Of a stretch of 64,000 nt of DNA, positions 49,322 to 62,584 are shown piece by piece. The stretch is taken from NCBI GenBank assembly GCA_016806645.1, contig JACSYO010000389.1, positions 438,501 to 502,500 of the forward strand, read 5' to 3'. Position numbers and translations under genes: made by a program. The first letter of the stretch is position 1; every line of letters starts with the position of its first letter. The DNA comes from Ophiodon elongatus (Eukaryota > Chordata > Actinopteri > Perciformes > Hexagrammidae). The notes under the pieces are model-generated. The model had not been told where the DNA came from. It saw only the letters and a list, made by a program, of their open reading frames with translations, and searched no databases.

Positions 49322-49839
49322 ACTATATCAGGCCTCACCATATGGTGACACCAATTATCTCTGAATGCAGAGAACGGAGACCACAAAGTCCCAAAAGGTG
49401 ATTTATTAATTTTTTTTTATCCTGTGTGAAGAAACTATAGAGTTATTTATATTATGCAAACAAGATCCATATGTTCCGTGCTAGGGTTGCTATCTTGTGG
49501 GAACAAGATACAGTAATTTACCATAAATTAATATACTTCGCTGCCACACAAATGCACACAGACACAGTTTCTTTTCAATGTCATACAAATAAATTGGACT
49601 GTCATCAGCAGGAATCATGGGCTCTGTATTTTAATAAAAAAATAACCTGATGCAAGTTGGAAGACGCGTTGGTTTAGGATCTACTACTTTGAATAAATGT
49701 TCACAAAATGCAAAGAAAATTACCATAAAAGTGAAGAATTAGACAAATGAGCCAAGCTGTCAGGACGTAGATTGCAACAACTTCACAGAAGAAAGTATTT
49801 AAGTACTAAATTGTACATATATGCTGTAAATATGCTCAT

Positions 49840-50030
49840 ATTAAAGTGAGACTATGTAAGTTTTTAATCACGAACGAACACATTCCTTCTCTCACAAATT
49901 AAATGTTTAATTCATAAGTGCTCAGTTAATTACACTTGGAGTTTTGCCGCCACAGACTTACTCTGGTAGGACCAGCAGCTTATGGTGGCTAATGTTTAGA
50001 TAGATGCTGCGGAGATGATTTTCTTTATTT
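49840..50030 (+). repeat. Repeat copy 1 of a local direct pair
   Basis: taattcataagtgctcagtt, gttttgccgccacagactta and agatagatgctg recur, diverged, about 540 bases downstream at 50400-50540 in the same orientation. It may be a dispersed repeat present twice or a local duplication. Confidence 0.55.
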
Positions 50031-50399
50031 TATGGAGCTAGAGGAAGTCAGACGTCAGACATCAGACATCAGACTCGGGACTCGACCTGAATGACCGATA
50101 TGACCCACGGATTTATTTTTAGTCATCATTCTTCTCACAGAACCATTGTGGTCTGTCTATTTCGTTTTTTTCTATATATTTTTGCACTTGTTTCCTCATT
50201 TTTATGTTTAGATTTTTGAAAGATTTATATATATATATTTTTTGTCCTTTTTCGACTTCATGACTCTGCTATGACTCGCTGATATTCCCATATTTTGTTA
50301 GGATGCATGCTTGTTTTGTTTCTCTTCTTTTTTTTTTTAGCTACATCAGTTTTAATATAATAAGAAAATTAAAATAAATAGATCACAAACAAACAAAAA

Positions 50400-50540
50400 G
50401 AGCAAACTAAATATTTCTCGAACAAATTCATTATTTAATTCATAAGTGCTCATTTGAATACATTATGGGTGTTGCCGCCACAGACTTACATGGTCTAATG
50501 TCTGAACACCTTAGATAGACGCTGTCTGAGTTAATGGCTC
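50400..50540 (+). repeat. Repeat copy 2 of a local direct pair
   Basis: taattcataagtgctcattt, gtgttgccgccacagactta and agatagacgctgtc correspond to the copy at 49840. Between the two copies lies AT-rich sequence with no recognised content. Confidence 0.55.
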
Positions 50541-51660
50541 TATTTCATGACTTTATGTCTGCTGATGATGTTGATGATGGGAAATGAAGGCAAGTCAATT
50601 TGTCAAGTTACATCGTCTCCCCATAAAACCGTCTCATGTGTAATTTAGGTCCTGACAACTGGGAAATATTTATAGAAGAATTAGATGTCTCAAACTCGTG
50701 CACACTAAATAAATTAAATAACTCTTAGAAACATAACTTGTGTGGACAAGGTGATAAATTGTGCACACCGGATAACATCTTATCCACACAAGATAAAAAA
50801 TGTAATCTTCCCCTGCTTCAGGGGGCTTCGTAAATCTGGAGCCTGAAATAATTCAATTAGTGAAATAAAATAATAAATAAAGACACCTTCTATCTCGCGT
50901 TAGAGTCAAGCCAGTTATAAGGATCCAACGTAGGCGAAGGAGGAATGCAATGAGCAGATAAAGGACCTTTAAATTGATGCATCCAAAGTTATTCTTTGTT
51001 ATTCATAATTTCAGTCTTCACACGTTTTGCTTTTTGTTTCCTAATAATCTCTCTTTATGTGAGCATGTCTGCTCTGAGAAGAACCTACTACATAATAATA
51101 ATAATGATAATAATAGCTCAGTTTGGTGTGAATGCCGTATTCTGACATTGCCCTTATAAACGTTTATTTCACCGGCTTTCAGCGCCTGTTCGCTCTGCAG
51201 ACAGACGATACACAGATTGTCAGGGAGAGTACTACAATTATCTTTCTCACAGAGCGTGAGAGCAGCTCTTAATGGAAGTCCCGATATTCTTGCTCCTAAA
51301 AGGGTGCCGTGAAGGTCCTTTGGTTATTATGAAACAGAGCTCACTGAAGATCAAAGATGAGCAGGAATCTGCTGCCTCTTTCTTTCTCGCTGAGACACCA
51401 GATTTAATTTTATTCTCAAACATTTCATTCGGACGTCGGGGGAAATATTATGCAAGCAACACATTAAGGCACAAAGGTTTCTCAGTGCGTCAGTGTGAAC
51501 GCTGGACTCCCCGACGATGAGTTCACCTGCTGCAAAAAGGTACGTTTTCACTACCTCAGTCCCCAAAACGCCACAACAAGGAGACTGGACGAGTGGAAAA
51601 GCTTCAAACGCGTTCAAACATTATTCCAAATGGTTTGCCCAACTACTGCCAGTCTTGCAA

Positions 51661-51722
51661 TTAAGCCTTAATTAGGCCTTAATTAGGCCTCAATTAGGCC
51701 TCAATTAGGCCTTAATTAGGCC
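51661..51722. repeat. 11-bp tandem array
   Basis: Five and a half units of ttaattaggcc/tcaattaggcc stand in a row without indels. It lies 100 bases before a larger 22-mer array that also has ttaaggcc-like cores. Confidence 0.93.
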
Positions 51723-51823
51723 TGTCATGATGGATGATATATTGTCCCAGAAATAATTGAGATAATAAATATTATTGTCATTTTAATACCATTTTGCGCC
51801 ACTGATATAATGATAATATTATA

Positions 51824-52500
51824 GGCTCCAGTGCTCCACCTTTAAGGCTCCATAGCTCCACCTTTAAGGCTCCATGGCTCCACCTTAAGGCTCCATGGCT
51901 CCACCTTTAAGGCTCCAGTGCTCCGCCTTTAAGGCTCCATCTTTAAGGCTCCAGTGCTCCACCTTAAGGCTCCATGGCTCCACCTTTAAGGCTCCAGTGC
52001 TCCGCCTTTAAGGCTCCATCTTTAAGGCTCCAGTGCTGCACCTTTAAGGCTCCATGGCTACACCTTTAAGGCTCCAGTGCTCCACCTCTAAGGCTCCATA
52101 GCTCCACCTTTAAGGCTCTATGGCTCCACCTTTAAGGCTCCATAGCTCCACCTTTAAGGCTCCATATCTCCACCTTTAAGGCTCCATAGCTCCACCTTTA
52201 AGGCTCCATAGCTCCATCTTTAAGGCTCCATGGCTCCACCTTTAAGGCTCCATGGCTCCACCTTTAAGGCTCCATAGCTCCACCTTTAAGGCGCCAGTGC
52301 TCCACCTTTAAGGCTCCATGGCTCCACCTTTAAGGCTTCATGGCTCCACCTTTAAGGCTCCAGTGCTCCACCTTTAAGGCTCCATAGCTCCATCTTTAAG
52401 GCTCCATAGCTCCACCTTTAAGGCTCCAGTGCTCCACCTTTAAGGCTCCATGCTCCACTTTAAGGCTCCATGGCTCCACCTTTAAGGCTCCAGTGCTCCG
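51824..52500. repeat. 22-bp minisatellite, about 32 units, with higher-order structure
   Basis: The unit is aaggctccatggctccacct plus tt, with ATGG, ATAG and CAGTG variants at one site. Most units are 22 bp. Two 14-bp short units (aaggctccatcttt) each follow a cagtgctccg unit and precede another cagtgct unit, so a block of four units of about 79 bp appears twice in a row from about 51882. Each unit junction carries ccttt-aagg, a near-palindrome. Confidence 0.96.
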
Positions 52501-53479
52501 CTGTGAGTTGCATTCAAACACCCCACCGTCTCCACCTCAGCATCCACCTGCTGGCTCTACGTTCACCTCGGGGGAAAGTTATTGTCGTCACTCCTCGATG
52601 TGGTGAACTTGTGTCCTTATGGCCAAGGACATCTAGACTTCGCCAAGGTCAGAGTCCAGATGCCCAACAAGTCTTTTACATTCACATAATAACTGTTGTT
52701 CTTTGAGCCAGGTGGGATGTATCGTAGCAGGTGTATGGGGATTTCTAATATCTCAGGATATGACTCTGAAATACAACAAGGAGGTCTAAGTGAAGGCTTA
52801 TAATTAAAGTCTGCACGATATGACATGAAGGCGAGATAAGATATTCTAGAATGGAGTCAGAACACAGATTAAAGTCAATTTTTACCAAACAGCTCTTTTG
52901 TGTAAAAAGCATTTGAGTCCCATGGGGCCTCTAGTGGCTTCAGAATTTTAATCCTGTTTAATCTTCAATTGCTTCTCACTGAATGAACATTTCTCATTCT
53001 ACATTAGCATTCATATCATCCACTGTTTTCCATCACAAATCAGTGTAACATCATGCAACAACATGGACTCTCACAGCCTCATAAATAAGTCAAAACAAAT
53101 AACTGCATCCGGCTGTGTCATTCAAAACGATGCAGATGATTTTACTTTGAGTTTTTTTTTTTTTACGGCGTACGCTCATCCACTGCAAACCGTCTGCGTC
53201 TCACTAACGTTTTAAAACTTTTACTTCCTTCCTCTGACATTCTCTGCATGTTTGCAGCTCCAGTCTTTTTCTCGGCCGAGTCCTTGAACTACCGTGGAAA
53301 GAAAAAAAAAAATTCTACAACTGAATATGAAATCAGCTTCAAACTGGTCATTTTCTTTCTCACTAATATATTATTTCTAAGAAATATCATAATATTGTAC
53401 TATTTTGTGTGGAATGTTTAAGCAAACAAGTAGCGAATGAGCTGAAACATAAAGCGCTGTAAAGCTGTCATTTGATTTG

Positions 53480-53765
53480 ATTAAAGCAGCTTTAACTTAA
53501 AGTACATATTTATTACCAGCTAAATAGGCAGAAAAGCCCATCATAATGTTATATTATGGATATTATGTTTTATTTGACTTTGATGTAAAAGTGTAACAAC
53601 TAACTAAAGCTGTCAGACAAATATTGAAGTAAAAAGTAATATTTCCCTCTGATATGTAGTGATGTAGAAGTATAATGTAGCATAAAATGCAAATACTACC
53701 CACAAAGACTGTGCACAAGAGGCAAAGTGCTCCCTTAACTTAGTTCACTTAACTGTCCACCGCTG
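53480..53765 (-). mobile_element. Non-autonomous CAGTGGTGGA-type element, partial
   Basis: In reverse orientation this carries the blocks of the left half of the element at 3337 (aaagctgtcagacaaatatt, tagaagtataatgtagcata) and ends tccaccgctg at 53765, the expected terminal repeat. The other end is not clear. Confidence 0.6.
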
Positions 53766-53962
53766 CATTATACCATAATGCATCATGGACCGGAGCACTT
53801 GTGATGCGGATTTCAGGCTCTCAGCCTCTTTTCAGAGGCCGGATAATGTTTCAGTGGCACTCAGAGAGAAAAAAGCTTCTTTTGACAGGAATGCAAGATT
53901 CTCTTGTCTGAGCTTCTCTTCTGAGTAGAATGTGAACTACAAAGTCTCCCGAGAGCTGTGAT

Positions 53963-54165
53963 CAGCGGTGGAAGGAGTACTTAGATCTCTCACTTCAGTA
54001 GAAGTACTAACAATGTAAAATACTCCATCACTCAAATAAAAGTACAGTGTTATCAGCCAATTGTTCTTAAAATATCAAAAGTAAAAGCGCTCATTTTACA
54101 GAAAAACTGCCCCTGTGACGGTTATATATTATAAGATATTATTGGATTGTTGATTGGTGATTATT
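53963..54165 (-). mobile_element. Second CAGTGGTGGA-type element, partial
   Basis: It begins cagcggtggaaggagtactt and continues with aaaatactccatcactcaaa and aaaatatcaaaagtaaaagc, matching the reverse complement of the right half of the element at 3337. It is a separate insertion from the one ending at 53765, 200 bases away. Confidence 0.6.
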
Positions 54166-57100
54166 ACCAATCGCCACAGACATATTTTCCCAGGCCGCGA
54201 GGTGTCACAGCAGATGGCCTTCCAAACAACTCTCGGTGCATCCGGAACATCTTCAGGTGAAGGGAACCGGAGCCGTGGGATTTAACGGGATGAATCCGTG
54301 CGCTCGGCATCATAAGTCACACACGAAGAGGCAACGCGAACGCGGCTGCGTCGGTCTTTGCAGGTTGTTTTGTTGCTTAATCCAGCCGCAGAGTCATCAG
54401 CATTACGAGGAGCCTAGTCCCTCTTCATTTGGGCACCTTTAGTCAGATGGGTCGCAGGTGGCACGCCAGATGCCTTCAGTGTACGTACATCCATCGAGAG
54501 CCACAACCTTCTTTTCTGCCTCCGACGACACCGCTGTCTTGTCGGTCGGTCTGTTGTTTGCATTATGTGGGTATTATAAATAAAAAAACTGGTCTGAAGC
54601 CCCAGACTGGGCCGGCTGACTCATCCCGATCACCGGGGGCGACGGTGCTGAGGCGGCGCCGTGCGAGCAGACGCAAGACGAACTTCAGCCGTGAGTAACG
54701 GACGGGGGAGGACGAGAACGAAAAACGGAGCGGGTCAAGGAGGGTCAGAGCTAAGTGGTCTGAAACACACAAACCTCAGTGTACATCTATCATTCACAAA
54801 AAATTAAAATCCATAAAAAAAATATATAGAAAAACTCTTTTTAGCGCATATTCCAAATTGAATTTTCCATTTTGAGTCATTGTTTTTTCTCTCACTCACT
54901 ACTGAAGTACTCATCTGATGATCTAAGAGCACATTGACTCGGCCATATTGTTTACATAAAACTTTAATACCCCACAGTTAATTCTCTTTAATGGTATGAA
55001 TAAAACCTTCAACGGAATATTCCAGTCCAACTTTAAATGGTGCGTCGGCAAAAAAAAAAAAGTTTGAAGAAGTTCAGCCATCAGCTACAAAAGCATCCTT
55101 TCAATTTGATGAGTAGATAAATACAAAAGAAAGAGCTGATCTCACCACCTGGAACTTTGTCCACGTCTCTGACGTCTCTGTCTCTATCTTTTATTACCAG
55201 AAACCAGCAACACAAAAAATACCATTGATTAGATGTAAGTCAACCTAGAGAAAAAAGAAAAAAAAACCCTCCTGAATCAGCATTACTCTTTCATCAACAT
55301 GATCAAATAAATTAACCGCTATACTAACAACAGCAAACGCAGCATCGGCGTTGCCTAGCAACGATGCAGGAGGGACGGACACGTCGGCTGGCGTGAAATA
55401 TTTAGGTGAAAAGTTATCAGGCTGGAGGGAACCACACACACACACACAAGAGTCGCAACATGCATTTTTAAAACCAAACTTTCTGTGCATCTTTGCCACC
55501 GGTCCCTCAGACGGCGTCGGCTACAGTTTGTTACCATTTGTATTCAATTTAGAGCTCGCACCGTTTTTTTTCTCCCAGAGGAAGGCGGAACAACATCTGC
55601 GAGGATGAAAAGGAAACCGAAGAAACACGGCGCTCACTTCAGAAACCACTTTAATCTACACGGCCGCCTACAGTCCAGGCTACATTTGTTAAGGCCCCGA
55701 AAGCTAAACATTCTCAATTAGATCCTTGCTGTGAAGGATGAGGGGCTTTCTGTACAGGAGCACGCCGCTTCCTGCCCGACACCGGAGCGGGTTTGGGTTA
55801 TCTCACGCGAGAGGGTTGTGTGTGATCTCCTCACTAGTTTAAAGTGGCCGGGGCTCGAACTAATTAGGATTAGGAAATATTTTATTGAAAATGTCACGAC
55901 AGCTGTGGGGTTCTTTTTCTTGCACCGACAAACAGATTAACAGATGTTTGTGCCCTAAAATCTTAATAAACAATCACGAAAAAAAAAAAAAATGCTTTTT
56001 CCAAACTCTAACGTTGACTTATTTTGCAGTGAATATTTATTTATGAAAACCAGCAGCTGCTACTGGTGAGTTTGACTTAGAGACGCATGCAGTGCTCAAA
56101 TGCACAGGACTTCTTATTTTTTTAATGTGAGATAACAAGGCACATTTTCCTGTGTATAACACGACAGACAAAAATATTTTAATTTAATGGGATGGTGCAG
56201 ACAAAAACAGTCGGTTCAAACATCGCCTGACTGCTACTGGATCAATATTTGATACAAAAAAATCTGATAATGATACATTAGATTTGTTTTTTTTTATGTT
56301 ATTGAGACCAAATTACATACAGAGCAGAACATTTAATAAAATAAAACCAATTTCTTGCTACTCTCAGCCAATAAATCAACTGGTCTGCCTCTACTGTAAA
56401 CATCATGAAGTTCCAATGAGAAGCTGTGACAGTATAGGATGAGTTCAATGTATTAAAAACTACTACATGGGAAACAAAAGGGGACAAGTGTATGTTAAAG
56501 AGGAATACTAAGCATTTTAAGTACAGACAGTCCAAGTTCTGGCTGCCTGTCTCATCCTGCTGCGTCCTCACAGAGCTTCTGCTCTCAAACAGCATTTTAG
56601 AAGAATTATCTGATCAATAATGTGTTTGAGGGGATTTTTAAACTGCGTCACTCAGACTGAAGCAGTGAGCGAACATCCTTCTGAACGCTGAGAACAGTTC
56701 AGGTGCTTTAATCTAAGGGTCCTGTGTGTGATCAAATCAAAGACACCGTTTCATATGGAGAACATCCCGAAAATAAGCTGACCCCCTGTTGGGGATTAAT
56801 GTACTGTAACGGCAGATTTAATAACGCCACGTGTTCAAGATCGCAGCTGCTCGTGGTCCCAACACATTACAGCTATATATAGCACGTCAATGTAGTTAAT
56901 GCTCCAAGGTTTTCCCTGCGGAAATCAGGTTTTTTTTTTTTAATACCTATTTTCCCAGGCGCACCAGGTGTAAAGAGGTGGATTGAGACCAATCGGCCCA
57001 ATGCACCCAGAAAGAACACGTCTCTAATTTGGCGAGTGCGACGCTGACATTTGGATCCCGTGTCCCGCGGGGCGGGCAGCGGCCTCGCATTAGGATGCCG

Positions 57101-57169
57101 CCGCCGTGCGACACCTGATCTGTTCTCACAGGATGTTCTCACACTGCATCAAACGCAAACAAAACAAGC

Positions 57170-57200
<31 letters not shown>

Positions 57201-58057
57201 AAGGAGCGTTATCGATCGGGGTAAGTCTTCCCAAATGACGTTCGATTTGGAAGGCAGAAAGAGATGGCCACGCTAAGGTAACTTCCGGAAAGATCCTAAA
57301 CCTCTTCTGGCTCCGGAAGGGGCCACAACAAGGCTGAGTGTGCAACCAGACAAGAAAAGAGGGACCCTTTCCAAGGATAATAAGAAATCAATAACTTCTA
57401 TTAAATGTGTAGGAATAAGGAAACATGTGGGAAAGTTGTGTCCCCTCCCCCTCCAAAAAAAACCTCTCACATCCTCTGCAGCTACGGAAGCCTGGAGACG
57501 ACATATGTAATAACGTTACAGCAGGAATGAGCCACCTGGCTGATTAGAAGTCATTTTATCATGTAAATTGGGCATCAAAACTTGGAAAAAATAAAAAAGT
57601 AAGGTCACCACTCACCAGATTCACCAGAAAAGCGAGAAAGTGCACCTTTGTTTACGATGTCTTGTCACTAATTTATTGTAATTCCGTTTTGTCGCCTCGA
57701 AAAAAAAGAAAAGAAAATGGAATGAAACAAATGCCACGCTGATAAAAGAATATAATTTGCTTGATAACAGTATCACTTAATATGCTTTTATAGATTATTT
57801 TTGCAGCGCTAACAACAATAGCTAATAATTATTTCCACTTTAGAGTTCTCAGCACTTTCTCACAAGAAATATTTAAGAAAACTGTCATTATGAAAGAAGT
57901 CTGCGATGCAAAAACAACTAAACAACCTTAACCCTAACCACCGAGGGCGGCGCTTTCATTTAGGAGATTAACTTTTCATTTTTACACCATTTCCTTCAAA
58001 TATAGGTTTAATAACCTTGTATGATGAGGCGAGGCATCCGTGCTTGTTGGGATTTCA

Positions 58058-58138
58058 CACACACACCCCCACACACACACACACACACACAGACACAGAC
58101 ACAGACACACAGACACAGACACACACACACACACACAC
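58058..58138. repeat. Compound (CA)n/(CAGACA)n microsatellite
   Basis: CA dinucleotides interrupted by a run of cagacacagacaca units. Confidence 0.95.
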
Positions 58139-58267
58139 TTTTGTATTAACAGGCTCATTAACGAGTCACGAATATATCGGCCTGTCGCTCTTCCAGCTGA
58201 ATTCACGGCTCAAATGTTGACACGAAGGCTGTACTAGTCAGAAGTACAATACATGCGTCGCCATGGC

Positions 58268-58398
58268 GATAGTCCACCCACACAGGTGTGTTCATTTGTG
58301 CCTGATTAGAGCTCCTCTCATTAGGTAATTCCGAACCTCGACCTGACTACAGGTCTAATCAAGCAGAGGATTGAGAACACCTGTGTGTGGATTCATCA
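58268..58398. mobile_element. Palindromic MITE-like element
   Basis: The left arm (tccacccacacaggtgtgtt, then tgcctgattagagctcc) and right arm (ggtctaatcaagcagagg, then gaacacctgtgtgtggattc) are imperfect reverse complements over about 45 bases with a short centre. The size and the acaggtgt ends fit a small inverted-repeat element; no coding capacity. Confidence 0.5.
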
Positions 58399-60259
58399 AT
58401 ACCTCTTTGATGTGCAAATCATCACTTCAGCTCTACCTGGACCGTCGGAGATGTTTCCGAGTGAAATCATCGCATTAGGAAGGAAATATTTACAGTCGTG
58501 AATCAAAAACAGGTTAAAAAGATGTTTCCCCTTACGAAGATCATATTTAGAGGTTTAACTGCCGCTTAGAAGACCGCAGCGCTCACATGGTTCTCCTCCG
58601 AGCCTCCATCCATGAGACGATGGGTGAATCGTTTTATAGATATTGCTCTCACAGAAAGATCGTTCGCTGTAAAGCTCGTGATATCCTCATTGGTTCTCTT
58701 TCCAATCAATTTCATCTGTTCTTGCAAAGATATAATCTCATGATCTTGTGTCAAGATTTTTCTTATTTTACCTTATTTAAAAAACTTTTTTTATTATTAT
58801 TATAATATTTTTAATAATTCTTTTTATTAAATTTTTTATTTATTTTATTATTTCTATTTACTTTTTTTTTTTTTTTTTTTACATTTTTTGCATGTCATTA
58901 TTTATGGATTTTCTTTTGCAGGAAGGACAAATAAAGATCAGCCCTCGACGCCACATTTAACACATTTAAAATAAACGACGAGTAAAAGATCCAAATAGGA
59001 TTTCCTGCATTATGAACTGACATTATGTCACACACTTCATGGACAGAGCTGTTGCTATAAGGGATCCATAATCCATTTATTTTTGTCTTTATACCCAGAA
59101 GAAATGCTGAATTATGAAAACAGCTCCAGGTTATAAAGGTGGTCGTGATTACTCTTGATGAACCGTATCATTTCTCACACAGATGGTCATACTGGGCAGT
59201 AAAAAAATTATATATATATATATTTTACTCTCCTGTTCTGGTGATATTTTCCAAACGCAAGGCATGAAAATCCCCTCTGAACCGAGACAATAGCCGTGAC
59301 GCAAGTCAAAACATCCATGCAGATTTGGACTGGCAGCTCTATATTTGGGGGCGATATGACTTAGTCTTGATGTTAAGGTTGGCGACATGGCTGATGTGAC
59401 CACGCGGCGTGCTCACAGGTCACCGGGCCGCGGGGGAAGCGAGGCCCAGTCGCAGAAGGTTGGGAAGTGGCTGAGGTTACACAGCTGTGACTGGCTGCAG
59501 CCCAGCGGCCGGCCTCCGATGACTGAGCGCTCTGATCCCACAATGAAAGAACCAGAGCACGACACAGATGATCAAGAGAGTGTGAAAGAACAATGGGGGA
59601 CGAACTACAGTGAACCTGAAGGATGCAGAGAGAATGTCAAAAAAAAAAAGAAAATGGGAATGGAATGAAAGTGATTGATGTGTGGAGATTGTAAAAGGGG
59701 AAGCTGTGAGCACGGGGAAGGAGACGGAGAGCCAGGAAGTCGTGTTTTCATCTTTTTGCTTCTATTTCATCGTCTTTTTGAGGACTCTCATCCTCTCCGC
59801 CCGGCCTGAAGGACGATGACCAGCTCCATCAAAAAAAAAAAACCCAACAAAGAGTCGACTGACAAAAACGTCATTGTGCAATGTCAGTAGTTAGAGAATC
59901 AAATGCTTTGCAGAATAGAGGAGGTGGTTCTACTGTTTACCTAGAGGGACATTTGTGATTTCTTTTATTTTTGGTTATACAAAATAAATTGAATTAAAGT
60001 ACAAGAACCTCAAAAACGACTCGTTTGTACTTAGTTACACAGCACAACTAAAACTCAGGTTGTATGCTGTTAAAAATATGTAAATAACAACAGTTGACAG
60101 CTGAAGGGAGGCGAACATAACCATGGCCGAAACAAAGAAACATGTTTCTTCAGTGTACCTCAGTTGGTTTATGTGTTTTTGTGAAGGAAGCACCATCTCA
60201 TGGTGACACTCTGCAATTGAATTAATGGGCGTACAGCTGAATCTAAACAAGCCCTGTCA

Positions 60260-60300
60260 GGAGGAGGAGGAGGGGGGAGGGGCGGGGGGGGGGGAGGAAG
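60260..60300. repeat. G-run tract
   Basis: Purine tract with runs of five to ten G, flanked by a gaggaggagg stretch. Similar shorter tracts occur at 60596-60620 and 62336-62373. Confidence 0.6.
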
Positions 60301-60786
60301 ACTCCCAGCGGCTGGGAAACTCACTGGGAGGGGAAATCCTATGTGGCTGCATCTGTGTGTGTGTAGACAAGCAACTGTAAGCAGCATTGTTCACACACTT
60401 CCTACTCTCTTTATATACACGGACGGTCCAAAAGAGGAAAATCTTCCGTACGACCTTGAGACTTTGAAACATGCTCACGTAAGGTTACCGCTCTGCTGGC
60501 ATGTCAGGAATGTCGGTGTGCGATGCGAGAGCGGAGAGCCTGACAGGCGTTGTGAAAAGAAGTAGAGTAGGTATACAGCGAGGTACCTTTCCTTTGGGGG
60601 GGGGTGGGGGAGGGGGAGATGCTGCTCCTATAAACGAGCGCTCCCAGGTGGATGAAGGCGTGGAGCCACAAACAGCCATCATCGAAAATGTCAAAACCTC
60701 AGCACTTCTACTTTCTGATGTTAAGCTCCTGACATCTCTCTGAGGAAACCTGGGTGTTTCCTGGAAGTGGAAGTGCAAAGTGAAAT

Positions 60787-60789
<3 letters not shown>

Positions 60790-60822
<33 letters not shown>

Positions 60823-60843
60823 ATGTGTGTGTGTGTGTGTGTG
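60790..60843. repeat. (GT)n microsatellite
   Basis: About 26 GT dinucleotides with one TTATG interruption, in intron 1. Confidence 0.95.
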
Positions 60844-62528
60844 ATCTTCATATGTGTGTGTAACAGCAAGTGAGAGGGTTTCTGTGTGTCAGCCGGGCTG
60901 TTGCTCTCCTCACGTTGCTATTCCCAGAGCCCGCTGCTTCAGCATTATTAACAGTCCACCGTCTGTCCTCCGCGCTCGCCGCTGAGGGGGTTAACGCGAC
61001 CCGCGGGCCCAGTCACAACGTCCTGACATCCCGGGGTCGGGCCCAGATGGCCACCATATGCCCACGCATCGCGTACAGCGAGCCGGGGGAACGCGAGAGA
61101 GCAGACAGGGCCGAGGAATGTGCATTTTCTGAGCACCGCGGATTGTTTACCCAGAGTGCCCCTCTGCTGTTTGTTACGGGCGTCATATATTATGTGGAAA
61201 TATCGTATGAATAACCAAAACAGTACAGCAAATAGTGTCGGGCTCATTACTCCCTAAAAAAAAAAAAAAAAAAAAAAGAGGAGTCTATTTTTCTCTTTCA
61301 TTACACCCACAAAACTGTCAACCGCTCGAAAAATCCGGATAACGCAGTTCTCTCCACTTTGAACGGATGAGTAACCAAATAGCTTGTTGAAATAAATGAT
61401 TATTTCATATTCTTTTGTAGTGGGCGGTTTCCACTGGAGGGGAACTACTTTATCTGCCAATATTGGCATCATCAGGAGAATAAAAATAATCACTGTATTG
61501 AAGTCGGATTTATATTTTCGAACCAAGGTCGTATCTTCAGACTTCTGGCAATCCTTCCTGTAAATTATTACATTTACAAACGTGAGATTTTGACATACAG
61601 GAGTATAAAGACACCAGATGCCAGATGCGAAGACAAGTTTTGAACAAATACCACTTGTTTTACAGAGAAACCAAAGAAGAGCCCACCCACGTGTTGTAGT
61701 TGACCTCTACGTAGAGGATCTGCTCTCATGCACAGCTACTGTACAAGTACGGGAGGACAAAAGATCATAGGACTAACTGTTGTAAAGTAACAATGCTATC
61801 TGATATAAATAAATGCCAACACTACAACAACTACTGCTGAAAAGATTTGTTTGTAGATATATTATTCAATCAACAGAAGAAAAGAAAAATCCTGAGCCAT
61901 TTTAAGCATTTATATTTATTTATTTCTCTTCCCTGTTTTTGCAAATTGAATATTTTGGTCTTTATTTGTTTATTAGACAAAACAAAAATTCTGGATTCTG
62001 GGAAGTTGCGATGGACCATTTTCACTATTTGCTGACATTTTGGAGCCGAAAAAAAAAAAGGTCTTTTCCAGCTATTATTAATCCTGTTATTTATCTGCGA
62101 TTGTCCTCCTGTGACATTTTAAAATGTCTTGTGTAAAAGAGCTGATGAACTTCATGACACAGCACACACATTCACTGATTCATGTGTACACACGTCAGAT
62201 CTACAGGAATCTCTACCCTCCAGCCGATTCTAACAAGGGCGTAAGTCAATATGGACGTAAGAGACAGGACAATTACTTTAATTGAGATAGGACTGTTTGA
62301 GAAGAGCTGCACAGAAAAGGGCGTCTGCATTTTTTTTTGGGGGGGGGGAGGGGAGGAGGAGGAGGAGGGGGTGCCAGACGGAGGTGACGAAGTGCGCCTC
62401 GGTGCAGGAATATGAGCAGGCTTCATTTACCACAATTACTGTCTCAGAGACAATGATTCAAACAGCTTCATACCACGAAGAGACACCTGAGGAAGAGTCA
62501 CAGCTGACAGCAGGTCCAATCATGTCTG

Positions 62529-62529
<1 letters not shown>

Positions 62530-62581
<52 letters not shown>
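62530..62581. repeat. (CA)n microsatellite with C-run
   Basis: About 25 CA dinucleotides followed by a run of C at 62584-62595. Confidence 0.95.

Positions 62582-62584
<3 letters not shown>

Noticed and set aside
51824..52500. CRISPR-like array
   Set aside because: Units are directly adjacent with no unique spacers, and the DNA is clearly vertebrate. It is a minisatellite.
60870..61214. 114-codon open frame on the plus strand in GC-rich sequence
   Set aside because: Lack of stops is explained by high GC. No recognisable domain, no splice continuity, no polyadenylation context.
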